A DNA stretch of 64,000 bases. Source: Alcaligenaceae bacterium SAGV5 (GTDB taxonomy: Bacteria; Pseudomonadota; Gammaproteobacteria; Burkholderiales; Burkholderiaceae_B). Numbering within the stretch: position 1 is the stretch's first letter; every line of letters begins with the position of its first letter. Of this stretch, positions 32,209 to 40,629 are shown piece after piece. The notes beneath the pieces were generated by a model. The model made no database searches. It was not told the DNA's origin and worked only from the letters and a program-made list of their open reading frames with translations. The stretch lies in the NCBI GenBank assembly GCA_009360345.1, contig SPDP01000005.1:310001-374000 (forward strand). Direction: 5' to 3'. The translations under genes were made by a program, and so were the position numbers.

Positions 32209-33033
32209 CTACTCCCGCACGAGCGACCGGATGCGGTCCGCGTCGGCGGCATGGACCGGGTTGTAGACGATGAGGCCCAGGTCGGGCCGGCCGTCAACGG
32301 CAAAGCCGGAATACTCCAGCTCGATCACGCCAAGAACAGGATGGCGCAGGCGCTTGGTGCCTTCGCCGTGGGCGTGCACATCGTTCTCCCGCCACAATGC
32401 CTCGAATTCAGGGCTCGTCGCGGCCAGTTCGGCCACGAGTCCACGAATCTCGGATGCGGCGCCGGCGCGTGCGGCTTCCGCCCTGAAAGCGCCGACGACG
32501 AATCTCGCCACACTTTGCCAATCGTCCTGGGCGGCCCGGATGCGGGAGTTGCCGAATACGAGCCGGAGGATATTGCGCTCGCGCGGCGGGAGTTGGCCGT
32601 AGTCGGTGAGCACCAGCGCCGCCGCGCGATTCCAGGCCACGATATCCCACGTCGCGGTCTTGACGATCGCCGGACTGGTTTCCAGGGCATCCAGTAGTCG
32701 TTGAAGACGCGGCGTGACGCCTTCGGCCGCCTTGTATCGCACTTCCGGCGGCCGGCCCAGGCCGAGGATGAAGAGATGTTCGCGTTCGGCTTCGGTCAGC
32801 ATCAGCCCATGGGCGATGCGGTTCAAGACGTCGGGAGAGGCCGCTCCGCCACGGCCTTGTTCCAGCCACGTGTACCAGGTCGGACTGATGTTGGCGCGTT
32901 GCGCGACCTCTTCGCGCCGCAGGCCCGGGGTTCGGCGGCGCCTGGCGGGCAAGCCGAGTGCCGCGGGATCGATCCGTGCACGCCGGTCCCGCAGGTAGGC
33001 GCCCAGCGGGTTGTCGGGTTTCGAATTCACCAT
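32209..33033 (-). CDS. XRE-family regulator with MmyB-like ligand domain
   Basis: A 274-residue regulator. The helix-turn-helix at residues ~30-75 (RTPGLRREEVAQRANISPTW, YTWLEQGR) is followed by LNRIAHGLMLTEAEREHLFIL and a C-terminal PAS-like MmyB domain (IVKTATWDIVAWNRAAALVL, LRHPVLGVIELEYSGFAVDG). This architecture normally represses a divergent oxidoreductase gene. Here the neighbour is an SDR-type epimerase at 33129. The ligand is unknown. Confidence 0.9.
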   Translation of the reverse strand: MVNSKPDNPLGAYLRDRRARIDPAALGLPARRRRTPGLRREEVAQRANISPTWYTWLEQGRGGAASPDVLNRIAHGLMLTEAEREHLFILGLGRPPEVRYKAAEGVTPRLQRLLDALETSPAIVKTATWDIVAWNRAAALVLTDYGQLPPRERNILRLVFGNSRIRAAQDDWQSVARFVVGAFRAEAARAGAASEIRGLVAELAATSPEFEALWRENDVHAHGEGTKRLRHPVLGVIELEYSGFAVDGRPDLGLIVYNPVHAADADRIRSLVRE

Positions 33034-33042
33034 GATCCCGTT

Positions 33043-33078
33043 AGTGCTTTTAATACGATAACGTCACTACTTTTAACA
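33043..33078. promoter_or_regulatory. Direct-repeat operator candidate between XRE regulator and epimerase
   Basis: AGTGCTTTTAATA (33043-33055) and ACTACTTTTAACA (33066-33078) share CTTTTAA with a 23-base period. The AT-rich block lies in the 95-base divergent intergenic region. Confidence 0.5.
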
Positions 33079-33128
33079 TGATAGAGACACGGCGAAACTG
33101 AAGACTGATCAAGATCGGAGCAGCATCC

Positions 33129-34022
33129 ATGCGTATCTTCCTGACAGGCTCCACCGGTTTCATCGGATCCGCCGTTTGCCGTGAACTGCTCGCGGCGGGC
33201 CACGAGGTGCTTGGCCTGGCCCGCTCGGACAAGGGGGCGGCGGCGCTGGCCGCCGCGGGCGCGCAGGCGTATCGCGGCGACATCGAAGACCTGGCCGGCC
33301 TGCATCGCGGCGCGGCGGCCTGCGACGGTGTGATCCACACCGCCTTTGACCACGATTTCACGCATTTCGTGGAAAACTGCCGGAAGGACCGGCGCGCCAT
33401 CGAGGCGCTGGGGGCGGCGTTGGCGGGAACGGCACGGCCGCTCGTCATTGCATCCAGCACCGCCATGGGTTTATCCACGCCGGGGGTGGCGGCGGCGGAG
33501 GACGAGTTCGATCCGAGCCATCCGAATCCCCGTGTCGCCTCGGAGCTGGCGGGGCAGGCACTCCTGGACCGCGGAGTGAACGTGGTGACGGTGAGGCTTT
33601 CGCAGATCCATGACCCCGCGAAGCAGGGGCTCGTGACCGATGTCATCGCGCTTGCCCGCCGGACGGGGTTTTCCGCCTATGTCGGCGAGGGCGCGAACTG
33701 CTGGTCGGCGGCGCATCTATCGGACACGGCACGCCTGTTCCGTCTTGCGCTGGAGCAGGGCGGAGCGGGGGAGCGCTTCCATGCCACGGACGAGGGGGCG
33801 ATTCCGTTCCGGGAGATTGCGCACGCCGTTGGCCGCAGCCTGGGCGTGCCGGTCCGGTCCATGGCTTCGACCGAAGCCATGGATCACTTTGGATGGCTTG
33901 CGGCCTTCGTGGACAAGGACATGTCGGCGTCGAGCGTGCTTACGCGGGAGCGGTTGGGCTGGCGCCCGAGCGGTCCGGGGCTGCTGGCCGATCTTGCCGC
34001 CATGCCGCACGCGCCGGCCTGA
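33129..34022 (+). CDS. NAD(P)-dependent epimerase/dehydratase-type SDR
   Basis: A 297-residue extended short-chain dehydrogenase. The Rossmann motif is MRIFLTGSTGFIGSAVCREL. A serine pair lies in LVIASSTAMG, where the classical YxxxK tyrosine is not obvious (the following helix reads NPRVASELAGQAL). The atypical catalytic site is shared by many SDR proteins of the COG0451 group that act as ene- or quinone-like reductases. A GGAGCAGC box precedes the ATG. It is divergent from its likely XRE repressor. Confidence 0.85.
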   Translation: MRIFLTGSTGFIGSAVCRELLAAGHEVLGLARSDKGAAALAAAGAQAYRGDIEDLAGLHRGAAACDGVIHTAFDHDFTHFVENCRKDRRAIEALGAALAGTARPLVIASSTAMGLSTPGVAAAEDEFDPSHPNPRVASELAGQALLDRGVNVVTVRLSQIHDPAKQGLVTDVIALARRTGFSAYVGEGANCWSAAHLSDTARLFRLALEQGGAGERFHATDEGAIPFREIAHAVGRSLGVPVRSMASTEAMDHFGWLAAFVDKDMSASSVLTRERLGWRPSGPGLLADLAAMPHAPA

Positions 34023-34072
34023 GGCCGCGGCGCGGCATCGGATCGAACGGGCGCTTCGTCTCCCGGCTTCGT

Positions 34073-34405
34073 TCAGTGTTCCGCCGGCACCAGGGCGCCC
34101 ACCCGTCCGAATTCGACGGGCTGCTTCACGTAGAACAGGTCGATTGGCTCTTTCGCGAGGGCCGCCAGCAGCCGGTCGCAGGTGGGGGCGTCGACGGCGA
34201 TCGTGATCTCGACCGGCTGGTCAGCCAGTTCGAAGAAGTGCGCCGAGTGGAAGCGGCCGGTGTGCCCGAAGCTTTCGCCGGCGGCCACCAGCGTGCCGCC
34301 CAGGGCACCCTGGGTCCTGGCGAACGCCAGCAGCCAGTGGGCGAGGGGCTGGCCGTCGTGGCGCCGGTCCTGCTGGGTGAAGAAGGTCAATTGGAAACCG
34401 TTCAC
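34073..34405 (-). CDS. DUF190 family protein
   Basis: A 110-residue protein with a GTG start at 34405 behind AAGGAG. It has the DUF190 pattern: LTFFTQQDRRHDGQPLAHWL, GALGGTLVAAGESFG and PVEITIAVDAP, a PII-like ferredoxin fold. DUF190 genes are regularly next to crcB. Here it starts 19 bases after crcB and shares its riboswitch-controlled transcript, so a part in fluoride resistance or its sensing is likely. Its exact action is unknown. Confidence 0.88.
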   Translation of the reverse strand: MNGFQLTFFTQQDRRHDGQPLAHWLLAFARTQGALGGTLVAAGESFGHTGRFHSAHFFELADQPVEITIAVDAPTCDRLLAALAKEPIDLFYVKQPVEFGRVGALVPAEH

Positions 34406-34424
34406 GATGTGTCTCCTTGCGGGC

Positions 34425-34808
34425 TCAGGACTGCCGCAATCCGGCGTAGGTGGCGATGCCTAGCAGGGTCATCGCGACGGAGCCGCCGACGTGGACCAGG
34501 ATGGTCGCGGCCACCCAGCCCAGCCGCTCTTGCTGGATCAGGGCGACCAGTTCGGCCGAGAAAGTGGAAAAGGTCGTCAGCCCGCCGCAGAAGCCGGTGA
34601 TGATCAATAGCCGCCAATGCGGCGGCAGGGCGGGGTTGCCGGCGAAATAGGCCACGGCCAGGCCGATGATGTAGGCGCCGATCAGGTTGGCGGCGAGGGT
34701 GCCCGGCGGCAGGGCCGGCAGCAGGGCGTTGAGGCTCAGCCCCAGGACCCAGCGAAGCAGCGCCCCGACGGCGGCGCCGATGGCGATCGCGACGACCGCG
34801 AGCAGCAT
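34425..34808 (-). CDS. crcB: Fluoride channel CrcB/Fluc
   Basis: A 127-residue four-helix membrane protein. Fluc features are GAAVGALLRWVLG, GTLAANLIGAYIIG (pore Asn) and GFCGGLTTFSTFSAEL (Na+ site and Phe box). It forms a dual-topology dimer that leaks F- out of the cell. An AAGGAG box lies before the ATG. The fluoride riboswitch at 34884-34944 controls it. Confidence 0.97.
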   Translation of the reverse strand: MLLAVVAIAIGAAVGALLRWVLGLSLNALLPALPPGTLAANLIGAYIIGLAVAYFAGNPALPPHWRLLIITGFCGGLTTFSTFSAELVALIQQERLGWVAATILVHVGGSVAMTLLGIATYAGLRQS

Positions 34809-34883
34809 GACGGACTCCTTGTGGACAGGAAGGAAAGGGCCCGATCAGCCAGGTGCAGGCGTGCGCCTACAGCCCGCTGCCGG

Positions 34884-34944
34884 GGTCTGTAGGCATCATC
34901 AGCTGCTTGCGCGGCGGTTCATGGAGGAATGCCATCTCCAGGCA
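34884..34944 (-). promoter_or_regulatory. Fluoride riboswitch (crcB motif)
   Basis: On the minus strand the RNA reads GGAGATGGCATTCCTCC, then ATGAACC, a variable GC-rich loop, and CTGATGATGCCTACAG. These match the conserved crcB-motif elements: the 5' hairpin GGNGAUGG...CC, the AACC segment and the 3' GAUGAUGCCUACAG that forms the pseudoknot. It lies 76 bases upstream of crcB. The sequence between it and crcB can form a GC-rich hairpin as expression platform. Confidence 0.95.
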
Positions 34945-34995
34945 CATAGTGTAGTACGACGCGGTGGGACCGGCGAGGCCGCGGTAGGCTAAGCT

Positions 34996-36510
34996 ATGTC
35001 AAGCCTTTCATCAAAACCGATCATGACTCCGCCCGCCAGCGTCCTCCTCCGCCATCCCGCTCCCTGGCCCGCCGAATCCTTCCGCGATCCTGACGCGGCC
35101 GTCCAGCGCCTGATCGACATCTACGCGCGCAATACCGCCTTCCTGTGCGACAGCTTCCGGGAGGTGGTCGCCATGCAGGCGTCGTCGCCCGGCCGTTTCC
35201 GCGCTTGCTATCCGTTCATCCGGATACGCGTGGACACGTACGACGAGGTCGACTCGCGCCTGTCGTACGGACACGTGGCCGAGCCTGGCGTCTACCAGAC
35301 CACCGTCACCAAGCCCAAGCTGTTCCGCTCCTATCTGACCGAGCAGCTCCGGCAGTTGATGGCGAACCACGGCGTCGCGGTCGAGGTCGGCGAGTCCGAC
35401 GTGCCCATCGCGCTGCATTTCGCGTTCCCCGACGGCACCTATGTCGAGGGCGAGGATATCGAGGCGCTGAAGCGGCCCCTGCGGGATTTGTTCGACACGC
35501 CCGACCTCGCGGTCACGGACGATGCCATCGTCAACGGCACCCACAGCCATCCGCCTGACGGGCCGCAGCCGCTGGCGCCATTCACCGCGCCGCGCATCGA
35601 CTATTCGCTGCATCGCCTGCAGCACTACACCGCCACCGCGCCGTCGCATTTCCAGAATTTCGTGCTGTTCACGAACTACCAGTTCTACGTGGACGAGTTC
35701 TGCCTGCGCGCCCGCACGCTGGTGGCGCAGGGGCACTACGACGCGCTGGTCGAGCCGGGCAACCGCATCACCCGCGCGGGCGATCCGCAGCCGGATCCGG
35801 CCGCGCCGCTGTCGCGGCTGCCCCAGATGCCCGCCTATCACCTCGTGCGCGAGGGGCATTCGGGCATCACCCTGGTCAATATCGGAGTGGGACCATCCAA
35901 CGCCAAGACCATCACCGACCACATCGCGGTGCTGCGGCCGCATGCCTGGCTGATGCTGGGGCACTGCGCCGGGCTGCGCGCCTCGCAGCGGCTGGGCGAC
36001 TACGTGCTGGCGCACGGTTATGTGCGCGACGACCATGTGCTGGACGCGGATCTGCCGACCTGGGTGCCCATCCCTCCGCTGGCCGAGGTGCAGGTGGCGC
36101 TGGAGCAGGCGGTGGAAGAAGTGGCGGGCCTGTCGGGCTGGGAACTCAAGCGCATCATGCGCACCGGCACGGTGGCGACCATCGACAACCGCAACTGGGA
36201 GTTGCGCGAGCACCTGGAGCCAGTGCAGCGGTTCTCGCAGTCGCGCGCCATCGCCCTCGACATGGAGTCGGCCACCATCGCGGCCAATGGCTTCCGTTTC
36301 CGCGTGCCCTACGGCACCTTGCTGTGCGTGTCGGACAAGCCGCTGCACGGCGAACTGAAGTTGCCGGGCATGGCCAGCGCGTTCTATCGCCGGCAGGTGG
36401 GCCAGCATCTGGATATCGGACTGCGGGCCTTGGAGATCCTGAGCAAGATGCCGCCCGAGCGGCTGCATTCGCGCAAGCTGCGCAGCTTCCTCGAAACCGC
36501 TTTCCAGTAG
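34996..36510 (+). CDS. amn: AMP nucleosidase
   Basis: A 504-residue AMP nucleosidase (AMP + H2O to adenine + ribose 5-phosphate). The N-terminal regulatory domain includes AVQRLIDIYARNTAFL and YPFIRIRVDTYDEVDSRLSY. The C-terminal phosphorylase-like domain has ITLVNIGVGPSNAKTITDHI, LGHCAGLRASQRLGDYVLAH and ALDMESATIAANGFRFRVPY with the catalytic acidic region. ATG at 34996 is taken; an ATG nine codons on is equally possible. It acts in purine salvage in the cytoplasm. Confidence 0.95.
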   Translation: MSSLSSKPIMTPPASVLLRHPAPWPAESFRDPDAAVQRLIDIYARNTAFLCDSFREVVAMQASSPGRFRACYPFIRIRVDTYDEVDSRLSYGHVAEPGVYQTTVTKPKLFRSYLTEQLRQLMANHGVAVEVGESDVPIALHFAFPDGTYVEGEDIEALKRPLRDLFDTPDLAVTDDAIVNGTHSHPPDGPQPLAPFTAPRIDYSLHRLQHYTATAPSHFQNFVLFTNYQFYVDEFCLRARTLVAQGHYDALVEPGNRITRAGDPQPDPAAPLSRLPQMPAYHLVREGHSGITLVNIGVGPSNAKTITDHIAVLRPHAWLMLGHCAGLRASQRLGDYVLAHGYVRDDHVLDADLPTWVPIPPLAEVQVALEQAVEEVAGLSGWELKRIMRTGTVATIDNRNWELREHLEPVQRFSQSRAIALDMESATIAANGFRFRVPYGTLLCVSDKPLHGELKLPGMASAFYRRQVGQHLDIGLRALEILSKMPPERLHSRKLRSFLETAFQ

Positions 36511-36531
36511 CCGCGCGGGCCGCCCGCGCGG
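36511..36531. repeat. GC-only hairpin after amn
   Basis: A 9-base perfect stem (CCGCGCGGG/CCCGCGCGG) with a 3-base loop directly follows the amn stop. No T-run follows, so it may stall rather than terminate. Confidence 0.55.
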
Positions 36532-36568
36532 TAGCATGGGGTCTATCATCCGTGCATGAAGAGGCCGT

Positions 36569-38131
36569 GTGACGACCCGGGAACGGCACGACAAGGGCAG
36601 GTGGCTGAGGGGGCTGCTGGTGGCGGCCGCCGCCGCATTGCCCGTGGTGGTGGCGGTGCCCTTCGTCTATATGCAGGCCGCGCAGCTCGCGCGCCACGAC
36701 GCGCGGGGGGCCGCCGAGGTGGTGATGCGGCAGGCCGACGCCATCTTCGCCGAGGCCGACAGGATGGCGGCCGAGATGGCGCCGCTGGCCGGCAAGTCCT
36801 GCGCCGAGGCCGACGCCACGCTGCACCAGGCGGCCTTCCAGCCCTATTTTCGCGCCGTCGTCCTGATACGGCAGCGCGTGCTCTATTGTTCCTCGATCAC
36901 GGAAGCATTCACGCTGCCGCTGGCGCAGCTGTTGCCGGACGACGAGGTGCCGCCGGGGCGGTCTTTTCATTTCGTCCTGGGCACGCCCATGGTCCCGGAC
37001 CGGTCCGCCGTGATGGCGATACGCCTGGACGAGGCCGGTGACGGCGTCGTCGTCACGGTGGACGGGCGCTACCTGGGGGACCTGCTCGATTCCGTCGGCG
37101 GCACCGGCCGTTACCGGATCGGCATCGAGTCGCTCGATGGCCGGCATGGCCTGGCGGGCCGGCGCGTGGGGACCCCGCTTCCGGGCGCCGCCCTCGTGCA
37201 GGAAGCGGTGTCGACGCTCTATCCGTTCCGGGTGCGGTCCCTGGCTGCTAGCGCGCTGCTGGCCGAGTACCGGAGGCGCCTGGCGGTCAGCTATGCGCCC
37301 TTCGTCGTCCTGCTGGCCCTGCTGCTCGGCTATCTCTGCCACCACTTCCTGAAGTCCCGGTTCTCGCTGGTGGCCGCCATCCGCCGCGGCATGCGGCGGG
37401 GCGAATTCGAGGTCCACTACCAGCCTGTCATCGACCTGCGCGACGGATCGTGCGCGGGCGCGGAGGCGCTGATGCGCTGGTTCCGTCCCGGTCAGGGGAG
37501 CGTGCGGCCGGATCTGTTCTTTGCCGTGGCCGAGTCCAACGGCCTGGCGGTTCCCCTGACCGGCCATCTGTTCAAGCTCGTCGGGCGCGATCTGCGCCGT
37601 TGCCCGCTGGGGCCGCGATTCCGCCTGGGCCTGAACATCACGGCAGCCCATCTCGTGCAGCCCGGCATCGTCGACGACGTTGCCCGCCTGCGCGGCGTCG
37701 TCGGTTCCGGCGCCGCGGACTTCGTGCTGGAGATCACCGAACGGGAACCCTTGCCTCCCATCGAACAGGTCTACGAAAACATGGGCGTGCTCAGCGCCAG
37801 CGGTGTCAAGCTGGCCATCGACGACTTCGGCACGGGCCACAGTTCGCTGGCCTGTCTGGAGCGGTTTCCGGTCGACTACCTGAAAATCGACCGTGGCTTC
37901 GTGTCGGCCATCGGGACGGACGCGGTCAATGCCTCGGTCCTGGAGATGATCATCGGGCTGGCGGCGCGGCTGGGCGTTGAGCTGACGGCGGAAGGCGTGG
38001 AGACGCGCGAGCAGCGCGACTACCTTGCCGCCAGGGGCGTGCACTACGCGCAGGGTTTCTTGTATGCCCGGCCCATGCCCATCGAGGCGCTGCGCCGATG
38101 GATGGACGAGTTCCATGGCGCCGTGAGCTAA
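36569..38131 (+). CDS. CSS-motif EAL domain c-di-GMP phosphodiesterase
   Basis: A 520-residue membrane protein with GTG start behind AAGAGG. Helix 1 (residues ~15-35) and helix 2 (~245-262) frame a periplasmic CSS domain, which has Cys in GKSCAEAD and the CSS sequence in LYCSSITE. In E. coli PdeC-type enzymes these cysteines form a disulphide that controls activity. The EAL domain shows GAEALMRWF, NITAAHL, DDFGTGHSSLACL, KIDRGFV and AEGVET, so all metal and catalytic residues appear present. It should degrade c-di-GMP in response to periplasmic redox state. Confidence 0.92.
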   Translation: MTTRERHDKGRWLRGLLVAAAAALPVVVAVPFVYMQAAQLARHDARGAAEVVMRQADAIFAEADRMAAEMAPLAGKSCAEADATLHQAAFQPYFRAVVLIRQRVLYCSSITEAFTLPLAQLLPDDEVPPGRSFHFVLGTPMVPDRSAVMAIRLDEAGDGVVVTVDGRYLGDLLDSVGGTGRYRIGIESLDGRHGLAGRRVGTPLPGAALVQEAVSTLYPFRVRSLAASALLAEYRRRLAVSYAPFVVLLALLLGYLCHHFLKSRFSLVAAIRRGMRRGEFEVHYQPVIDLRDGSCAGAEALMRWFRPGQGSVRPDLFFAVAESNGLAVPLTGHLFKLVGRDLRRCPLGPRFRLGLNITAAHLVQPGIVDDVARLRGVVGSGAADFVLEITEREPLPPIEQVYENMGVLSASGVKLAIDDFGTGHSSLACLERFPVDYLKIDRGFVSAIGTDAVNASVLEMIIGLAARLGVELTAEGVETREQRDYLAARGVHYAQGFLYARPMPIEALRRWMDEFHGAVS

Positions 38132-38171
38132 CATCCAGGGTCGCTCCGCCCACTTCCGCCGCCCCCCTCCC

Positions 38172-39377
38172 ATGCTGCAGCTCGAACGCGTGTTTCCCGC
38201 ATTGACCGAACCCACGATGCGGCGCTACCTGATGGGGCAGGGGGTGTCGGTGCTGGGCAGCTGGACGCAGAACGTCACGCTCAACCTGGTCGTCTATCAC
38301 CTCTCGGGCTCGGCCGCCGTGCTGGCCCTGCTCAATTTCCTGCTGTACGGACCGCAGTTGGTGATCGCGCCGCTGGCGGGCGCGCGGGTCAACGCGGGCA
38401 ACGCGCGCCGGTCGACGCTGAGCGTGCTCTATTCCTCGATGACCGTGGCCTGCATCCTCGCGGCGCTGTCGCTGCTGCACTGGCTGACCCTGCCCATCAT
38501 CCTGGCCCTGGCGCTGTGCGCCGGCGTGCTCAACGCGATCGAGACGCCGTCTCGCCAGGTCCTGCTGCTGACCGGCCTGGAAGATCCGGCGCTGCTGCCC
38601 AACGCCATCGCGATGAACACCATGGTCTATAACGTCGGCCGCATGGTGGGGCCGAGCATGGCCGCCATCATCTATCCCACGTTCGGCCAGGCCGCGGCCT
38701 TCCTGACCTACGCCGCCGCGCTGGTGTTCATGGCCTGGTGCGTGCGGTCGATGCCGCGCCGCGCGGCGGCGGCGCCATCGCCCTCGCACGATCGCGGCGG
38801 TCTGCGCAATGCGCTGGTCTATGTGCTGGACGACCGCTTCACCGCCAAGTACCTGTCCATCCTGGCCTGCATGGGCCTGCTGGCGGGCAGCTACCAGACG
38901 CTCGTGCCGCTGCTGGCGGACCGGGTCTTCCACGACGCCGCCCGATACACCGGCGTCTTCTTCGCCTGCGCGGGCGTGGGCGCGCTGGCCGCCGCCGTCG
39001 TCCTGTCCTCGTCCATCGCGTCGCGCACCGCCAGCCTGCTGCGGTTCGCGCCCTGGGTCGCCTGCGTGGCGCTGGCGCTGCTGTCCGCGAGCTGGAGCAG
39101 CGTGGTCAGCGGCGCGGCCTTCGTGCTGCTGGGTTTCTGCCTGAGTTTCTCGGCCACGTCGACCAACGCCACCATCCAGCGCCGCTGCCCGGAGTCCGTG
39201 CGCGGCGCGCTGGTCGGGCTCTACGGCATGGCCTACAACGGCACCATGCCGTTCGGCTATCTGCTGGTGGGATCGTTCTCCGAGGCCTTCACGGTGACCG
39301 GCGCGTTCGGCACCATGGCCGCGGTGCTGGCCACATGCATCGGGCTGTTGACGCTGTTGTACTGGCGCAAGACGTGA
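38172..39377 (+). CDS. MFS exporter (MFS_3/EntS-like)
   Basis: A 401-residue permease with about 12 helices. It has the MFS_3 features MGQGVSVLGSWTQNVTLNLV, IETPSRQVLLLTGLED and NAIAMNTMVYNVGRMVGPSM, as in the enterobactin exporter EntS and the TetA(P)-like group. No siderophore genes are nearby, so the substrate is unknown. It starts 41 bases after the EAL gene stop and may be read from the same transcript. Confidence 0.85.
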   Translation: MLQLERVFPALTEPTMRRYLMGQGVSVLGSWTQNVTLNLVVYHLSGSAAVLALLNFLLYGPQLVIAPLAGARVNAGNARRSTLSVLYSSMTVACILAALSLLHWLTLPIILALALCAGVLNAIETPSRQVLLLTGLEDPALLPNAIAMNTMVYNVGRMVGPSMAAIIYPTFGQAAAFLTYAAALVFMAWCVRSMPRRAAAAPSPSHDRGGLRNALVYVLDDRFTAKYLSILACMGLLAGSYQTLVPLLADRVFHDAARYTGVFFACAGVGALAAAVVLSSSIASRTASLLRFAPWVACVALALLSASWSSVVSGAAFVLLGFCLSFSATSTNATIQRRCPESVRGALVGLYGMAYNGTMPFGYLLVGSFSEAFTVTGAFGTMAAVLATCIGLLTLLYWRKT

Positions 39378-39485
39378 AGGCCGGCCAGTCCGTGGAGCTG
39401 GGACGTTCCGCGGTGCCAGTTCGCCTCGGCAGTTCCCCCCCCGGAAGGGTAGAATCGGAATCGCTTCAAGCCCATCCGCCTCGTC

Positions 39486-40604
39486 ATGCGTGTTCTTCAT
39501 ATCTTCAAGATCTATTTTCCCGATGCCTATGGTGGGATCGAGCAGGCCATCCACAGCCTTGCCTCGCGGAGCGCCGCGCATGGCATCGAGAGCCGTGTCC
39601 TGACGCTCTCACCACGCGGGAAAATGGTCGACGCGGATGCGTCGGGATATGCCATTCATCGCTATCGCAGGAATCTGGACGTCGCGTCCACCGGGATGTC
39701 GCTGCAGTTCCTGGTGAATTTCAGGCGCGAAGCCGCCTGGGCCGATCTGCTGCATTTCCATTTTCCGTGGCCATTCGGAGACCTGGCGTACCTCATGCCG
39801 GGGATTGAAACCCCGGCTGTCATGACCTACCACTCGGATATCGTCAAGCAGACGAAGCTGTTGAAACTCTACAAGCCGATCCGGGACCGGCATCTTGCCC
39901 GGATGGCGCGCATCGTGGCGACGTCTCCGAACTATGTCGCCAGCAGCGAGGTACTCCAGGCGTGGCGGGACAAGGTGGCCGTGGTGCCGTGCGGAATAGC
40001 GGCCGTGAAACCGCGGGACCAGGAAGCCATCTGGCGTTGGCGCCAGCAGATCGGGGAAAGATTCTTCGTCTTCCTGGGAGTGCCCCGCTACTACAAGGGG
40101 CTGGATTTCCTGCTCGAGGCGCAAGTGGGGCGCGACTATCCGTTGGCGCTGATCGGTGACGGCGTCGAGCGCGCCGCGCTCGAGGCGCGGGCACGGGCCT
40201 TGGGATTGAAAAACATACATTTCCTGGGCTCGCTCGATGACGAGGAAAAGTCCGACGTTCTGGCGGCTGCCAGTGGTTTCGTTTTTCCATCGCACGTTCG
40301 CACGGAAGCTTTCGGCCTTGCCCTGGCGGAGGCCGCCCAGCAGGGCCTGCCCATGATTTCGTGTGAAATCGGTACCGGTACGAGTTTTGTCAACCTGCAC
40401 CAGGAAACGGGGCTTGTGGTGCCGCCACGGGATCCGCGGGCCCTGGGAGAGGCCATGGACCGCTTCTGGCTGGATCCCGAGCAGGCGAGGCAGTGGGGCA
40501 GGAATGCCCGAGCCCGTTATCTCGAATTGTTCACCGAAGACGCCATGGTGCGCGGCTACGCCAAGTGCTACCGGGAAGTGCTGGGCCATTCTCCCGTGCC
40601 GTGA
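39486..40604 (+). CDS. GT4-family glycosyltransferase
   Basis: A 372-residue retaining glycosyltransferase of GT-B fold. The N-terminus MRVLHIFKIYFPDAYGGIEQ contains the glycine-rich acceptor loop. The C-terminal donor site has FFVFLGVPRYYKGLDFLLEA, LIGDGVER and the E-x7-E motif RTEAFGLALAEA. Similar enzymes add mannose or rhamnose to LPS or polysaccharide in the cytoplasm. It converges with a second GT4 gene at 40630-41778 with a 25-base gap. No other envelope sugar genes are in the window. Confidence 0.88.
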   Translation: MRVLHIFKIYFPDAYGGIEQAIHSLASRSAAHGIESRVLTLSPRGKMVDADASGYAIHRYRRNLDVASTGMSLQFLVNFRREAAWADLLHFHFPWPFGDLAYLMPGIETPAVMTYHSDIVKQTKLLKLYKPIRDRHLARMARIVATSPNYVASSEVLQAWRDKVAVVPCGIAAVKPRDQEAIWRWRQQIGERFFVFLGVPRYYKGLDFLLEAQVGRDYPLALIGDGVERAALEARARALGLKNIHFLGSLDDEEKSDVLAAASGFVFPSHVRTEAFGLALAEAAQQGLPMISCEIGTGTSFVNLHQETGLVVPPRDPRALGEAMDRFWLDPEQARQWGRNARARYLELFTEDAMVRGYAKCYREVLGHSPVP

Positions 40605-40629
40605 CCATCCGCGCGGACGACCGCGAGCA

